Source of the DNA: Sordaria brevicollis
Taxonomy: Eukaryota > Ascomycota > Sordariomycetes > Sordariales > Sordariaceae
Assembly: GCA_033439795.1 (NCBI GenBank)
Contig: JAUTDP010000001.1
Location: 744,001-808,000, forward strand
Direction: 5' to 3'
DNA: 64,000 bases
The position numbers and the translations under genes are program-made. The notes beneath the pieces are model-generated. The model made no database searches. It was not told where the DNA came from and saw only the letters and a program-made list of their open reading frames with translations. Of the stretch, positions 1 to 12,083 are shown piece after piece (the stretch's first letter is position 1; each line of letters starts with the position of its first letter).

Positions 1-1076
1 GTTTTGATGAAGTTGCTATGGAGAATTTAGCGAGAGAGTAAACAGATTTGCTTCATCTGAAGCAAGACTGGAGGCTTATAGCAAAGTTTTGAAGGAGGAG
101 ATGAAAAACGAAGCAAGGTATGGGTGGTATGAGTGAGCTGGTTGGTTATTCTACTTTCAGGGGTAAGAGCCTGAGAGGTGACAAGTGCTGCTGTCGATGG
201 GATGAGCAAACCGATCTCAAAAAACAGGAGATATGGTTCCCTTATGGGAAGGTAACTGGCGGTTTTGTAGATTGAGAATCCGAATTGGAAATGTCGGTGA
301 TGTAAGATAGAATTTGGGGTGAGGTGACCAGAAGGTGAGACGTAGGTGCAAAGAATAGGAAGGGAAGGACAGGGGCGCAGCGGACGCTGCTAAGTACATG
401 TAGGTGAACGTGGCAAAGAAAGTACTATTGTGAGCTCGTCATGCATGTGCATTACAGTAATAAAAGAAGTTACTGGTTCAAAATTCTGTTTTGTTTTGAA
501 CGTTGCTCTTTGAATTAAGGTTGAGATAGGGTTGGCGTGGTGATGCGCAGCTTCGTGCATGATGCAATCGTTGACGCGGACTCCAATCGTGCCAACACTG
601 TTTTGTCACGCATGTCATTTGTCACAATCTTTTGTTCTTGCCAATTCGGAACCAGGGCTCTTGCTTCTCTGCGTCAATTTGGTTGTTCTTGCCGAAGTGG
701 CCTACAGCTCAGTCGAGCTTGCCAGCCATGAGCGACTTCCCCGCAGTTAGACACTGCGGCAAAAGACAGGCGTGGAAGGCGGCTTCAAGGAATTTCTCCA
801 GTTCGTCAATGCAATAACCCAGGGCTGTTCCTTTTTCTTGGTCAGCGAATGCTTTTATTTCCTAAGATGCTTTGGATTCCCATTGTTCCATCTTTCTTTT
901 CCAACCAAAGATCAGCTTTTCTTTCGGCGTCGACGTTGATCGACCTGAATCCGCTAGACACTACTACTTACTTTATCTGCGAATAGCTTGCCTGCCGAGT
1001 GGGCAGAGTCTTCTTCATTCAACACTTCGTAAGTGGCATTTCCTACACCAAACCTTTTCCACACTTGCGGCTGACG
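1..1076. other. intergenic tract, left edge
   Basis: No supportable gene. The first 41 bases can be read as the last 12 codons of a plus-strand frame ending in TAA at 39-41, which might be the tail of a gene entering from the left, but it is too short to call. The remaining short frames overlap on both strands without recognisable domains or convincing introns. Confidence 0.4.
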
Positions 1077-1580
1077 ATGCCTTCAGATACCAGCGACCAT
1101 CGAAATCTCCGAGTGATGCCGCCGGCACCGGTCCTTCCACTGCCATTATCACGACAAACCGACGAAGATGCCTGCCGCCCATTACAGAACCCTCTCGATC
1201 TTGGCGATCTTTTCCAGCCAGTGTCACAATCATCATCACGAGTCCGTATCAGAACCAATACCACGCCACACACGGAGACTGGACTGTTCCCTCCGCAGAC
1301 TGCGACAGAAGACCTTGGGGGTCTTGGCTGCCTCAGCGAGAGACGCCGTTGCGGTACCACAGTCTTCCCTATGAAGGTACCTCACGTGTGGTTTCAGCCC
1401 TCAGATTCAGCCCGGGGACCGTCTCCTACTCGACAACAATACTCCGGCTCCTATCCGGGCCCGACCGAGCCACAATCATCTGATTCTCGGGGCTCGCGCG
1501 GAAGCCAACGTCAATACTTGCTGTTCGGCCAGGTAGAAACCAGTGTCCTCTTGTTCCTAGCAGATACTCGTATTAACTGA
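1077..1580 (+). CDS. hypothetical Pro/Ser-rich protein (weak)
   Basis: I do not recognise this protein. From the ATG at 1077 an uninterrupted frame of 167 codons runs to a TGA at 1578-1580. It is rich in Pro, Ser, Thr and Arg, with no membrane segment or known motif. A second plus-strand frame (872-1483) is open over the same stretch, which weakens the case that either is coding. A possible donor at about 1532 and an acceptor near 1590 could give a spliced form with a slightly different C-terminus. It may be an orphan gene, a transcribed leader, or chance. Confidence 0.22.
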   Translation: MPSDTSDHRNLRVMPPAPVLPLPLSRQTDEDACRPLQNPLDLGDLFQPVSQSSSRVRIRTNTTPHTETGLFPPQTATEDLGGLGCLSERRRCGTTVFPMKVPHVWFQPSDSARGPSPTRQQYSGSYPGPTEPQSSDSRGSRGSQRQYLLFGQVETSVLLFLADTRIN

Positions 1581-4295
1581 CAGACACAGCTTCGTTTGAC
1601 ATGATCATCGCCGATAATTCCAACATCTAGAATCAACTTCACCTCACCCACGAACTACAACCCAACTTCAAGAGCTGAGCGGATCACCCCGTATCAAAGA
1701 GGCGTCACTGGGCTCTTATTACATTGTCCACCACGCGAGACATTGTTTGAGCGGGCGGAGCACAAGACGCATCAAGATATATTGTCCGCCTCCGTGTACT
1801 CCTCAGACCTCGCTTATGGCCGCTAAAGTCTGGACTCCTTTGGACGGTGCGAACGCCTCCTTCTGCGCCTCGCCGAGGCTCCTGGCAGGCAAATGCGGCA
1901 TCAGATGTTGAGATATGCCAAAATCCTTCGTGTAACCAAGGTACGCTCTAATACGTACCCATCATTTTGCTTTTTCTCCAACCCAATATCCAGCCACAGA
2001 CGTGATGGGCGCATCCATAACCGCTCTGGTGGGAGTATTGCCATGCTGCTTTGCGCTGACCGTTCACTCTGTGGCTTGAGCTAACCATCGTTTATTATAG
2101 GGCTTTGAGGGGTTGCAAAAGATCTGGGGAGAAGTCATCTGTGGATCTTGAAGGTCGGAAAGATCTGAGAGACAAGCACGGAAGGAGAATTGTCGTGAGA
2201 TGATACCCGTCTTAGACTATCCAGATCTGCCCCTCTAAGGTCTTTGATCCTGCCTCCCGCCATCAACCGCACGCAGCTTTCGTACGCACAACGCACATGC
2301 AGGCGCTGTTCTGATTCTGTACGTTGCCGCACTTTGCCTGCCGCGAAGCAGTCCACCTACCCTCCGTTATTGGCGTCAGAATATGTCGATTGCCGGCCAG
2401 GCCCGACTGTCTTAGGAGGCTGAGCTAAATTTGCAAAACTCCAAGACATCTCGCCCAGGGTCCCTTTCTACATGAGGCGAAGGGCCAAAAAGGAGAAGGT
2501 GGGGCCGTTGCCATGACATGTTTTCTGATTGTTTGGCAGAAAAAGGGGCAAGCCACTCGCGTCCCTCGCATGCTCCGGAGGCCGGTCAGCAAGGATACAG
2601 CAGCGAAAAACATTTCAGTGGAAACGCCATTCGGGTCCTGTGTTGTCGTTCTTCTGACATTCAACGCTTCTGCAGTCTGCAGCATGGGACGGCGGGAGGC
2701 GGCCAAAGAGCGAGAGTTTGTGTCACGGCACCAATCTTGGACATGGGAGACCGGTCGAGTTCCCAGCTTCTGTCTCAGTCCTTTTGCCGTAAGTCCATGT
2801 CAAGACACCGGAGAAGTTGGGTTCTGCCGAATCTCTCGCGATATCCCGCGACTGACCATTGACAACAGAAGAACGACATGATGGCTGTTTCATCATCGAT
2901 GCGTCATGCGAGTCGGGCCCCTCGGCGGCCTGGCTCCTCTGGACTGAACAGCCATTCCGAGCCCAAATTCCGTTGGGTTACGGACGTAGCTCGAGAGGAA
3001 AGCGAACCTTGAATCATCACGACACCATCACAGGCTCTGTGCCGTTGCCGTGTTGTTCCGAATACGCTGCAAATCGCCGAATCGAGGCCTTCTGAGGCCA
3101 CGCCGTTAGAGACGCCGTAATCCCCCCTAGCATTCCTACCTCTACAAGAAAGCTATTCTCGGAAGGGCGTCCAAGTTGAAAGGAGCATACCGTCATACTC
3201 GTCAGATCAACCGCATTGTGGACCTTGAAGAACATTCAAAGCCTGTCTCAGAGATTGCTGACTGATAGCGGACAAATGAAAGTATCAAGTTGCCAAGGGC
3301 AAGCCCCGAGTGCACCAGGGAGCTCCGAAGTCGAAAAACCCGGTGCTTGGTTCCCTTGAGAGGCACAAACACAGCTGTCTCAGAGCTTGTACAACCTTGA
3401 TCAAGAGTTTAGCCCGACTACACTCACAGATCCACGTTTCTCCCATGCCGTACAGTTGCCCATCGTTCACCGAGGCACCCACGTGCTTCGCCGAGCTGTT
3501 GACCGTAACGGCGCTTGCTTGGCAAGGAAATGGCACCACGTCTTGGACAATGGCTTGCCAAATATCGACTCGATTGGGAAGACTGAGATGTACACAGCGG
3601 CCAGTACTTCCGAATTCTGCTTCAGGGTTCACTTGGCTTGTGCTGCCCTGCGGAGCTTCAGGGAGAGACCGAATCGGCATCGAGCCGAACGGATGGGACG
3701 ATGGATCGGACAAGACATGCCTGCCGGATGCCAAAGGAGAGGATGGCTATGAAGAGGAACAAGGAAGAAGAGAATATAAGGTTATGGCAAGATGCATCCG
3801 AAGTGGAAGAGAAATAGGGAGTAAGCGAAAACACAGTCCGACTTGAAGTTCAACACCACCCAGCCGGGAAAGACGTTGCCAGACACCACAGACACTCCTA
3901 AACAGATATCGCACACCTCCAACACAAAACAGAAAGACCTGGCTGGACCGCAGAGCTCATCTCTCAACATCCCGTGAGTTCCATCGTGATATAAAAGAAT
4001 GCTGACCGAGATGCTAACATTAGATGCCCTTTGAGACAAGCATACGCAGATCCATCAAGAGGACGGCGAGCTGCAGCTTTCTATTAGTTAAACACCCGAA
4101 AGAACCAAGAGAAGAACCGTTATAACCTCATCAAACGTCATTGCCCACTACAAAAGCAGCAAGAAATTATTTTGACAGGTAACATATCAGTCCCTCGGCC
4201 ACTTGGAGTCAAGACACTCCAGGGAAACCCCGACAACTGGGAGAGAGACAGCACCCAAGGACACCACAACATCGAAAGGGAGACAAAGAGCCAAA
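1581..4295. other. intergenic tract without secure genes
   Basis: Several open frames of 60-178 codons overlap here on both strands (for example 3310-3846 plus and 3285-3734 minus), but they are mutually antisense and carry no recognisable domain. The stretch just before 4296 is A- and C-rich, as expected of a fungal 5' leader for the downstream Cys-rich gene. Confidence 0.4.
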
Positions 4296-4904
4296 ATGTG
4301 CACCTACCACTACCTTCATCACCACCACATCCCTCCATGCCCTAAGGAGCTTTACTTTGTGATCCACTATCTCTTTTGCCAGGATGCAACCATTGACCTG
4401 AATACGGGCAACCGGCAACCATGCAACAATGCGATATACGATGACTCGCATCTTGCATCCACGGCTATGTCTTCTTCCATGATGTCCTCCAGCATGTCAA
4501 ACATGTCAACCTCGCCTGCCAGCTCCCAGTCCTCTGTATCAGCAACATCCTACTACTCCAACGACGGTACCTCCTTCCCCGTTGACTACAACTCCCTCTA
4601 CTCATCTACCGCCTCCATGTCTCTCAACCAACAACCACCACAAACAATGGACTTCAACAACCCCTGTGCCTCCTCTACCTGCCTCACATCACTCGAGTGT
4701 TCGTCGGGTCAATGTAGGCTGGAGCAGCTCGGCGGGAAATGGACGTGCTGCAGATGCGGTGGAAAGGGGAACGAGTATGCGTGGTGTAAGGCGAGGCCGG
4801 GGTTGGTGAGAGGGTCGGACCCGGATATGGTCTGCTACCATGTGGTGTGTGGAGGTTGTCGGGCGACTTCGTCGAGTTCACATGAGGGGAAGAAGAGGAG
4901 GTAA
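4296..4904 (+). CDS. small Cys-rich putative zinc-binding protein, copy 1
   Basis: Single-exon gene of 202 codons; the start at 4296 is preferred because the paralogue at 30195 begins the same way (Met-Cys followed by His-rich residues). Order of parts: an N-terminal Cys/His cluster (MC..H...HHHH...C), the shared motif IDLNTG near residue 34, a low-complexity Ser/Thr/Met region (about residues 55-125), then a C-terminal Cys cluster with WTCCRCG, a Trp-Cys, and a final C.H..C..C. The spacing suggests metal binding, but no characterised family is recognised and no function is claimed. There is no signal peptide or membrane segment, so a cytosolic or nuclear location is inferred. The tail is basic (GKKRR). 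The Ser-rich insert is absent from the other copy, so the two are diverged paralogues rather than a recent duplication. Confidence 0.72.
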   Translation: MCTYHYLHHHHIPPCPKELYFVIHYLFCQDATIDLNTGNRQPCNNAIYDDSHLASTAMSSSMMSSSMSNMSTSPASSQSSVSATSYYSNDGTSFPVDYNSLYSSTASMSLNQQPPQTMDFNNPCASSTCLTSLECSSGQCRLEQLGGKWTCCRCGGKGNEYAWCKARPGLVRGSDPDMVCYHVVCGGCRATSSSSHEGKKRR

Positions 4905-7408
4905 AGATTTGAAGTGGAAGAGAAGGAGGAGAGCGACATGGAAGTGAGAGGGGGAAAGTCGACATGACAAAGGCAGATTGGGAGCATTTGGATTGGCAGT
5001 CCAAAGAAAGGTATTAGGAAGAGAGAAAATGAGCCATTGTCCAAGGTTTAGGGATCGACAAGAGATAAGCAAATTTGAGAAAAAGGAAATGGCGTGCATT
5101 GGAGCGGAAATTCCGCGGAAAGCATCCAAGATATGTCGGTTGACGATAGTCAGGAAGTTTTGTTGCAACTATCAATAAGCCCGAAAGGCCGAGGATTAGA
5201 GCGAGACTTGCAGCAGCGTGGGTGGCACACGCCTCAAGTTTGTCTGTTGTGGTGTGGTGTGGCTGGAGTCCTGGAGCTGGCAGGCGTTTGGGGCTGGTCC
5301 TTGGCAGGTGGGAATGGGTTCGGGACTAGGGAAGACACTCGACGAGCATGGTTTTATTCTTTTTATCATCATTGTAACTTGTATTAGCACAATTTTCTTC
5401 CGTGTCCTTCTCTCTATGTCCTATATAGCAAGCTTGATCATTCATCGTCTCCAGACATTCTATCAACATGTTCGTACCAGATTATTACCTCTCCAGTCTA
5501 CACACTCAAAGTTGTCGTCCGGCTAGCTATTGCGTCGTCTGAAGAGCATGTAATCTTCTATCATTGTCCAGTTCCAAACCCTTCGTGTCACAAACTGCTT
5601 GTGCCAGGTGAGCTATCACCGAGGCTCAAACATATCGTCACCATCTCCGACTACTCAACATCGTATATGCAGGACTATGCCTCCAGATCACGCAGTCACC
5701 CACCGATATTGCTTTGTTCAAGGCTGTATCACCCCCTCATGCCTTGCCATTGCCTTGGTTTGAGCCTCATATTCACGCCTTTTCTCTACTTACCCTGTCC
5801 TTGTCCTGGCGGATCATGATGTTGTGGGCTTGTCCTTGTCTCCTGCTTCGATGGTGCTGGTCCTTGTCCATGCCGATGCCTTCGGACTTCCTAAACCCTT
5901 CTTGCTTCCCAATTTCTCTTCCTCCATCGGTGTATTCAGTGCACTAACAATTCTCAAGTATCGTTACTTCTTCCCCTCCTTGTTCCTTTCCATACACCTA
6001 CTGGCCCTGTCCTTGTTTGAGGTTGTTAGCTTGTTGCTCATCCGATGTCAAGCATGGTGATCATGTTGGTATCGTGCCACTATCGGTCGATCTTCTCATT
6101 TTTCCTGATACTGAAGGTTTGGATTTCTCCTCGGAGCCTCAAGGCACCAGAAAAACATCCCCCATAGGGTACCCTCGAAGCTTCAAGGCAACCACGTCCG
6201 CAGCTGTTGGTTTTAGTCTAGCCAGCCACCAGACAGTTGGACATCTTACCGAGTGTCGAATTTGGAATGGTAGTACCAGCACTTGACCTGATGGCAAGCC
6301 AACCTGCCACTATCACCCACATTGATACCACACCCATGGAGCGCTACCTACCTACCTCCAGAAATCATGAAGCGGGCTTGACTCCGGGAGAGGGGAGAGG
6401 TTAGAGGGGAGACTGAGAGAGTAAGACACATCCGATCCATCCCCTCATCTTTCGTATCTGAGAGCTTTCACACTTGTGGACATAGAAAGTCTTAGATCCT
6501 GCAGTTTATGCGCCTTGTTCACACGAAGCTGCTCCCTTTCACTATAGCCCTTGACGCTACATGTAGGAGGCGCATGATGGCTACATCCACGGTCTACCTT
6601 AGAGGTACATACCTACCAAGGTATGGAAGAGACCTTACCCGAGCACTACCTCTACCTACAGCTTTAGAGAGTACCTACTACTGGTAGACGCCGTGTTACA
6701 CATAATGCACATGTCCCGTCATTCTACCTACCTCTATGTATTGTAAATGGATTCATGTTTAACTTCCCCCCCACGCTTACCGCTAGACTGTTCCCATGTG
6801 ATGTGTTTGTCTGTCAGTGAGGTCTCGTACGGTTTTTCTTGCGCTGTCGAAATAAAGCCTTCAGTCCGTTGTTGTGATTTGATCCTCCCTGCTTTTCCTA
6901 ACTGCTTTGCCTAGAGGTAGGTACCTACCTCTAGCTTCTTTCCCAATATCTCAAAGTCCCGCCCGCTTGCCATCTGTCATTGAACTTTTCGTTTCTTAGG
7001 TACAAAGCCGTGGACAATAATGACCGTGCTATAGACATGGACAGGCCATTAACAGTCCGAGAGCTGTCACCACCGCAGTGCCACATATATGTACCCGTCG
7101 TCCCACATCTTTTTCCTCTCGCTACTGTAGCTCTCCTTATCCTCCCGCACTCCCGCAGGTAACCGCTGTCAGTGTCACAGTCAATATCATGAACTTTCTT
7201 CCCCATCCCCTCTTAACAGTCTTACCTCACGTCTAACATGCATATAACATTCAAGGATCAACCCTGTTGGAGACGCTGTTGTAGGCGTGGTTGGCAGCTT
7301 GACAGCCTTATACCGTCTTTCTATTGCACGAAGTCCGAGCACTTCGCTCTTCAAGATCTACGTCTAGTTCACAACAAATTTTGATGACCCAACGAGCCAA
7401 AGCTGACC
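4905..7408. other. intergenic tract with dispersed ACCTA motifs
   Basis: No recognisable gene. 6300-6950 is dense in TACCTACC / GGTAGGTA words, including an exact palindrome at 6911-6934. Such short motifs are frequent between sordariomycete genes; no function is assigned. Confidence 0.45.
6911..6934. repeat. 24-bp perfect palindrome of the AGGTAGGTACCTACCT type
   Basis: The two 12-nt halves are exact reverse complements around the central GTAC. Related shorter copies appear near 8427-8440 and 62505-62580. It might form a cruciform or be a binding site; the sequence alone cannot tell. Confidence 0.7.
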
Positions 7409-7416
7409 TTATCGTT
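7409..7416. repeat. 8-bp target-site duplication (left) of the hAT-like MITE
   Basis: TTATCGTT here is repeated exactly at 7946-7953, directly abutting both ends of the inverted-repeat element. An 8-bp duplication is characteristic of the hAT superfamily. Confidence 0.75.
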
Positions 7417-7945
7417 GGGGAAGCCTACATACACCCACCCAAAACCTACATACACCCAGTTCTTGGCAGGGGTCCACCGGGCCAGCTGCATGACACCTGA
7501 CATTGAAAACCTCGTTTTTACCCGCTAAATTTCAGGATTCTGATGTATTGAAACATTGTACCAACCAACTTGGTCAATTTTTTTTCGAAAATTTCGAAGG
7601 TCAAACTTAACACGTTGCACCAGGACCTCCCTACACTGCACCTCCCTACACTGCACCTCCCTACACTGCACCTCCCTACACTGCACCTATTGCATGAGTA
7701 CCTAGGATAGAGTAGAGAAACCGATTTGCTGCAGTTTGTGCTAAACACCATGAAATTATCACGAGATTTGACGGGGAAAGGGATGGTTGGTCAATGTAGT
7801 TGACCATGTTCGTGACCATACAGAACAGTCAGATTTACCGCTAAAACAGGGAAATTTACATGACAGCTGTCACTTTGAAAAAACTGGGTGTGTGTAGGTT
7901 TTCTGGGTGTAGGTAGGTTTTGGGTGGGTGTATGTAGGTTTCCTC
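7417..7945. mobile_element. hAT-like MITE, 529 bp, non-autonomous
   Basis: The outer 43 bp (7417-7459) and the reverse complement of 7903-7945 agree at about 40 positions; both ends begin GRGGAARCCTACATACACCC. The right arm carries an extra 19-bp copy of the subterminal unit (AAAACCTAC..ACACCCAG), like the subterminal transposase-binding repeats of hAT elements. An exact 8-bp duplication flanks the element. There is no transposase frame inside, so it would need a partner in trans. The interior holds a 15-bp tandem repeat (7626-7688). The element is not AT-enriched and shows little sign of RIP, which fits its short length, since RIP acts poorly on short duplications. Confidence 0.72.
7626..7688. 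repeat. 15-bp tandem repeat, about 4.2 copies
   Basis: Four exact head-to-tail copies of CCTCCCTACACTGCA plus a partial copy, inside the MITE. The repeat also gives a short repetitive minus-strand open frame, which I take to be non-coding. Confidence 0.9.
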
Positions 7946-7953
7946 TTATCGTT
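7946..7953. repeat. 8-bp target-site duplication (right) of the hAT-like MITE
   Basis: Exact copy of TTATCGTT at 7409-7416. Confidence 0.75.
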
Positions 7954-10024
7954 TACCGACCGTCTGGTTCCCTTCAACTTGCTGACGGAACTGTTCGATT
8001 GACCCCCAACCTCCAATTCCAGAACTCCGAATGCCTTCATTTCTCTCTCGCCCCCAGCATTTCACGCATCCGTTCCCTTCTTCGGTTCCACAAAAAAAAA
8101 AAAACATCTCGCTACCTTACCACTACCTACCATCTCCACGACCTCAGCTCATCATGTCAGCTCGGTTAAGCCCTACAGGTTAGCCTACAGGTCACAGCTA
8201 GGCCAAGCTCAGCATTGAAGTCTGCAAGCTGCAATCATCCGATCCGCGATATCGTCACCAACCAACGGCAGTCAACAAACAAGTGGGAACAATAACGACG
8301 GGGAAAAGTTCATGATACCCCTAACTGCCCTAACTACCAATGTCTAAAACCCCTTTTCAGTTGCTGTCTCACTCACCAACAAGTTTCCAACAACGGAATT
8401 CATCTTTGCTAACTTCACGATTAACTAGAGGTAGGTACCTAGCTTCAGCTACCACCATTCCCAGTCCCCTTTCAGAGATAGGTACCTATCCACAATAGTA
8501 CCTACGCAGAACTAGACTTCCATTAGAGCCTGCTCACTGTGATAATCACCTACACTAACCAAAGAAGAGTCAATACCCATGAACAGCTCAACTCCAATCA
8601 CCCTCTGAAAGCTGAGCGGAGGTTTGCTGCTAACAGCTAAAGACAGGTCCACTGGATGTCTAACTCACCAACAAGTACCTAATCAAAGACATCAAATCAC
8701 ATAAATTATCCTTAGACAGCTCAAACCAACCCGACATCCTCCACGGCAAGCTTCTAAAGTTGAGTACATACCTACAGCTTTCTACTAAAATAGAAGGCAG
8801 GGCAGCTAAGTGAGATGTCTAACTCACCAACAACCAAGCTATCAAGACATTAAGACATCAAGACATCAACAAAGAATCATCTCCGATAACATGTGACTGC
8901 CTGACTCCCTGCCTGCCTGCCTGCCTGGCACTGTCCATGTCTCACCAGTCCGGACCAAACTCCTTAATATCCGTCAAAAAAGCAACGAAGCGTGCGAGGC
9001 TGCCACCATACGCGCTCCTTGGCACCATTCCTTCGCTATCTACCTATTTTCTCCTCACGCCCGGCCGGCTATGTACCAGAAGAAGGAGTTGGACTTGACT
9101 GGGATCTGGACAACTTTTGAGCACAACTTTTGAGCCAAGTACCACGTACTCACGTAGGAAAGATGTCTGGTACGCATGGCGTAAAATGGTCTGTGGTCCG
9201 TAAAAAAGCAACGAGCGAGGCTGCGACCATAACATCTTGGCATCTCACCCTCTCTTCCCTCTGCAGTCTGCTACCCCTTCCCCCTACAGAAATCCACACC
9301 TGGTTGGCTACCTACCTCTCACAGGCACCTACCATAGCCACGAAAGCCAGTCCGGGTAATGTCCGGTAGAGCAGCCTTCCTTGGTTCCAATCCGAGCAAC
9401 TGAAACTGCCCCGGCAGGCAACTACCTACCCTCCTAATTATCACACCTCCGAGGGGTAGTGGTTAACGCCGTGGAGATGTCCGCACCACCACTACCAGAC
9501 CCCAAATCCCAACCCAGCTCACTCAAAAGATATAAGCGCAAAGTGACTCGTCATTTTTTTCTGCTAACTCATCAAATGCGAACTGTAAGATCCAAGCTCC
9601 ATCTGCGGTCAAAGGGTATCTAAGACATTTTTTCCCCCCATGGGTCCATGGGTCGCCTATCTTAGCTTCGTTAGCTTCGTATCTCACTTCTGGCCTCTTA
9701 GATTCGTCGAGTTTGTGAGCTTGGCGATACTAAGCTTGGCTATCAGTCAATTGCTGTAGCAGACCTGTGAAAAGGTACTTACAAGTACCTATGCACGATC
9801 AAAAGGGTTGGACCAACCGGCTTCCAAAGAAGCGACTGACCACTGGGAGAATAGAACATGGGTATGGATCGGTATGGGTCGACAGTGTGAACTCGGGAGC
9901 CCCAACTCATATAACCTGATCGAGCCCCGAGAATCCAACCAATGACCGACTAGCTGGATCTTGCGTACCATTGAAGGACTCCAAATCTCGATTCGGGGAA
10001 CCGCATTGCTACGCTCGCTATACG
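7954..10024. other. intergenic tract
   Basis: No gene is supported. It contains ACCTA-type motifs, a CCTG microsatellite (about 8908-8927), the phrase TCTAACTCACCAACAA twice (about 8660 and 8818), and an imperfect direct repeat of about 30 bp (about 8983-9012 and 9206-9232, GCAACGA...GCGAGGCTGC). Base composition stays normal right up to the LTR border. Confidence 0.45.
8908..8927. repeat. (CCTG)5 microsatellite
   Basis: Five consecutive CCTG units are visible. Confidence 0.85.
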
Positions 10025-10029
10025 ACGTA
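10025..10029. repeat. target-site duplication ACGTA (left) of the copia element
   Basis: ACGTA abuts the 5' LTR and is repeated exactly at 23160-23164 after the 3' LTR. A 5-bp duplication is normal for LTR retrotransposons. Confidence 0.85.
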
Positions 10030-10210
10030 TGTTACAATATTGGGTGGCTGGCCTGCAGGGATAATAGGAGTGTACGTGACCTAAATAACCGAGGTCTGGA
10101 GTCTGAGGGATTTTTATATAATAGCCAGAGATTTGTACGTCTATAGAATCTTATATAGTTATATACAATTAAGCCTTCTTTACTCCCCTAATATTATTAC
10201 TATTATAATA
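10030..10210 (+). repeat. copia 5' LTR
   Basis: 181 bp, matched base for base in length by 22979-23159. The outer half (to about 10115) keeps most C and G; the inner half is heavily mutated. Confidence 0.93.
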
Positions 10211-12078
10211 ATTAAGAGTTTTATCGATTCGCTTAAATTACGGTATTAATAACGTTAATAATAACGAAATTGATAATAATAATAATATCCTCGAAGATTA
10301 ATAACATTCGTTTTAATTCTCCTAAGGATTAATTTACTTAGGAAAATACTTTTATTTCCTAAACCCAAAATTTAGGTTTATAGGAATATATTAAATTTAT
10401 AGATCGTTAGTTTTAATTAACGAGACCCTTTAAACTTAATATTTTCGATTATATTAATTAAAAATTTAAAGGAAAGACCGCCGTTAAGAAGAAGGTTCGT
10501 TTTAAAGAATTATTTAATATTATAGTTAAATACGGCTTTTATTATAAACGCGATTATTATAATTATATAATTAAGAAAAACGATTAGCGTATAAATTTGA
10601 AAGTAATTTTTAATTTAAGGATTAAAAAAATTTAATTAAATTTATAAATAACCGAAATTATTAGAGATTTATACTACGAAATTAATTTAATTAAATATTT
10701 TAATATTTACGAATAGTATAATATTTTTATTAAAACTATTTATTTTAATAATTAAGAAATTAAAAAATAAATTAAAACCTAATTAATTTCTATTTTACGT
10801 TTAGATTATATTATTAAAGATTAAATTATTTAATCGTTTTATTAAAAATAGGTTATAACTTTATACGAAGCCTATAAGGTTTTTAAATTTAATAATTTAA
10901 ATATTTAATTTATAAAATTCTATTATATAATTAAAAGGAGTCCTTTTTCTTTATAGGTAAATATATATTAATTTTAATATAATAAAGAATTAAAAAAGGA
11001 TAATTATATAAAAATAGGATTCTATACCGTTATTAAAGACTTTTATAAAATAATAATAGTAAATTTTACTTAAAGTAAAGGCCGGCTAACTCCTTTATTA
11101 AAAAGTATAATATTTATAATTATATTAAATAGAGAGTTTATTAAGGAGAACGTTCTTAATAACGAAGAAAACCCTAATATAAATACCGGAAAGGAACGGG
11201 GAGAGGTTATAACCCTAATAAAGAAGAAGGGAGGTAAAAAATATACATCCTTTAAATTTATTAATAAGAAATACGCTTCTTCCCTTCTTTAATAAATTCG
11301 TAAGACGAAACGTTTTATTTATAAACTTTATAATTAATTTAATTACGAAATCGAATTATATTATTACGTACGCTTATAAATTGTTTTCGAAGGTTAAATA
11401 GTAAATAAAATTATTAAAAAATATACCGCTATTAATATAAAAAAGGATAAGAAATTTAAGGAAACTATTTTCTAATTACGTAAATAGAGGGAGGACGAAT
11501 TTAATTAAAAATGATTCTATAATCGTTTAATAAATAAAAATAATTTCTTAATATTTATAAATTATTATATTATATATTTATTAAGAGATTTTATAATTTT
11601 CGATTTAAATATAATAATTTATATTTTTAATAAAATTAATCGATTTAAAAACTTTTCCCTTATAAATATAAATAATTATATATAAATTAGTAATAGCCGT
11701 ATTTTTATCGAAGGGTATAATATTATAATAATTAGGGTTTAAAATAACGTAGGGTTAAAGGAGTTAATCCTCTTTAGCGAGGTTTTAATATTGAATATAG
11801 TTTATAATTTTATTTCTTTAAAATAATTTAAAGATAATTATATTTTTTAAGATTATAAAAATAGGTATTTATATTTTAATTTTATAAATTCCCTAATTTA
11901 TTACGTATATTTTATTAATAAATAATTTATATTAGAATATATCCTTTTATTAAAAAATAGTATTAACGAATTTTTTTTTACGGTATATATTATTTTTAAT
12001 TATTTTTAACGGAAGCTATAGGAGGGTATAGCCTTCCGCTAATATTTTCGATTTAATTACTTAAAATTTAATACGTTC
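10211..12078 (+). pseudogene. copia gag-protease remnant (5' part of the polyprotein)
   Basis: Relic of the gag-pol frame. Around 10526-10575 the translation shows a degraded CCHC zinc knuckle (Tyr replacing Cys and Asp replacing Gly, as expected from G-to-A). Around 11591-11640 the translation reads FDLNIIIYIF, a mutated copia protease active site (normally D-S/T-G-A). Near 11770-11830 comes the pre-integrase segment ending VLNIVYNFISL, the equivalent of the V-L-Y-V-P...N-L-I-S-L signature. Dozens of stops make it non-coding. The frame is then cut by the gypsy insertion and resumes after 19531. Confidence 0.85.
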
Positions 12079-12083
12079 GTTAA
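12079..12083. repeat. target-site duplication GTTAA (left) of the gypsy element
   Basis: GTTAA precedes the gypsy 5' LTR; the right copy at 19527-19531 reads ATTAA, a single G-to-A difference consistent with RIP. Confidence 0.75.

Noticed and set aside
3..41. Possible C-terminal codons of a gene entering from the left
   Set aside because: Only 12 codons before a TAA; cannot be distinguished from chance.
872..1483. Plus-strand open frame of 203 codons
   Set aside because: It overlaps a second open plus frame and starts well inside leader-like DNA; no recognisable motif.
7518..7751. Minus-strand frame with repeated RCSVG units
   Set aside because: It is the translation of the 15-bp minisatellite inside the MITE.
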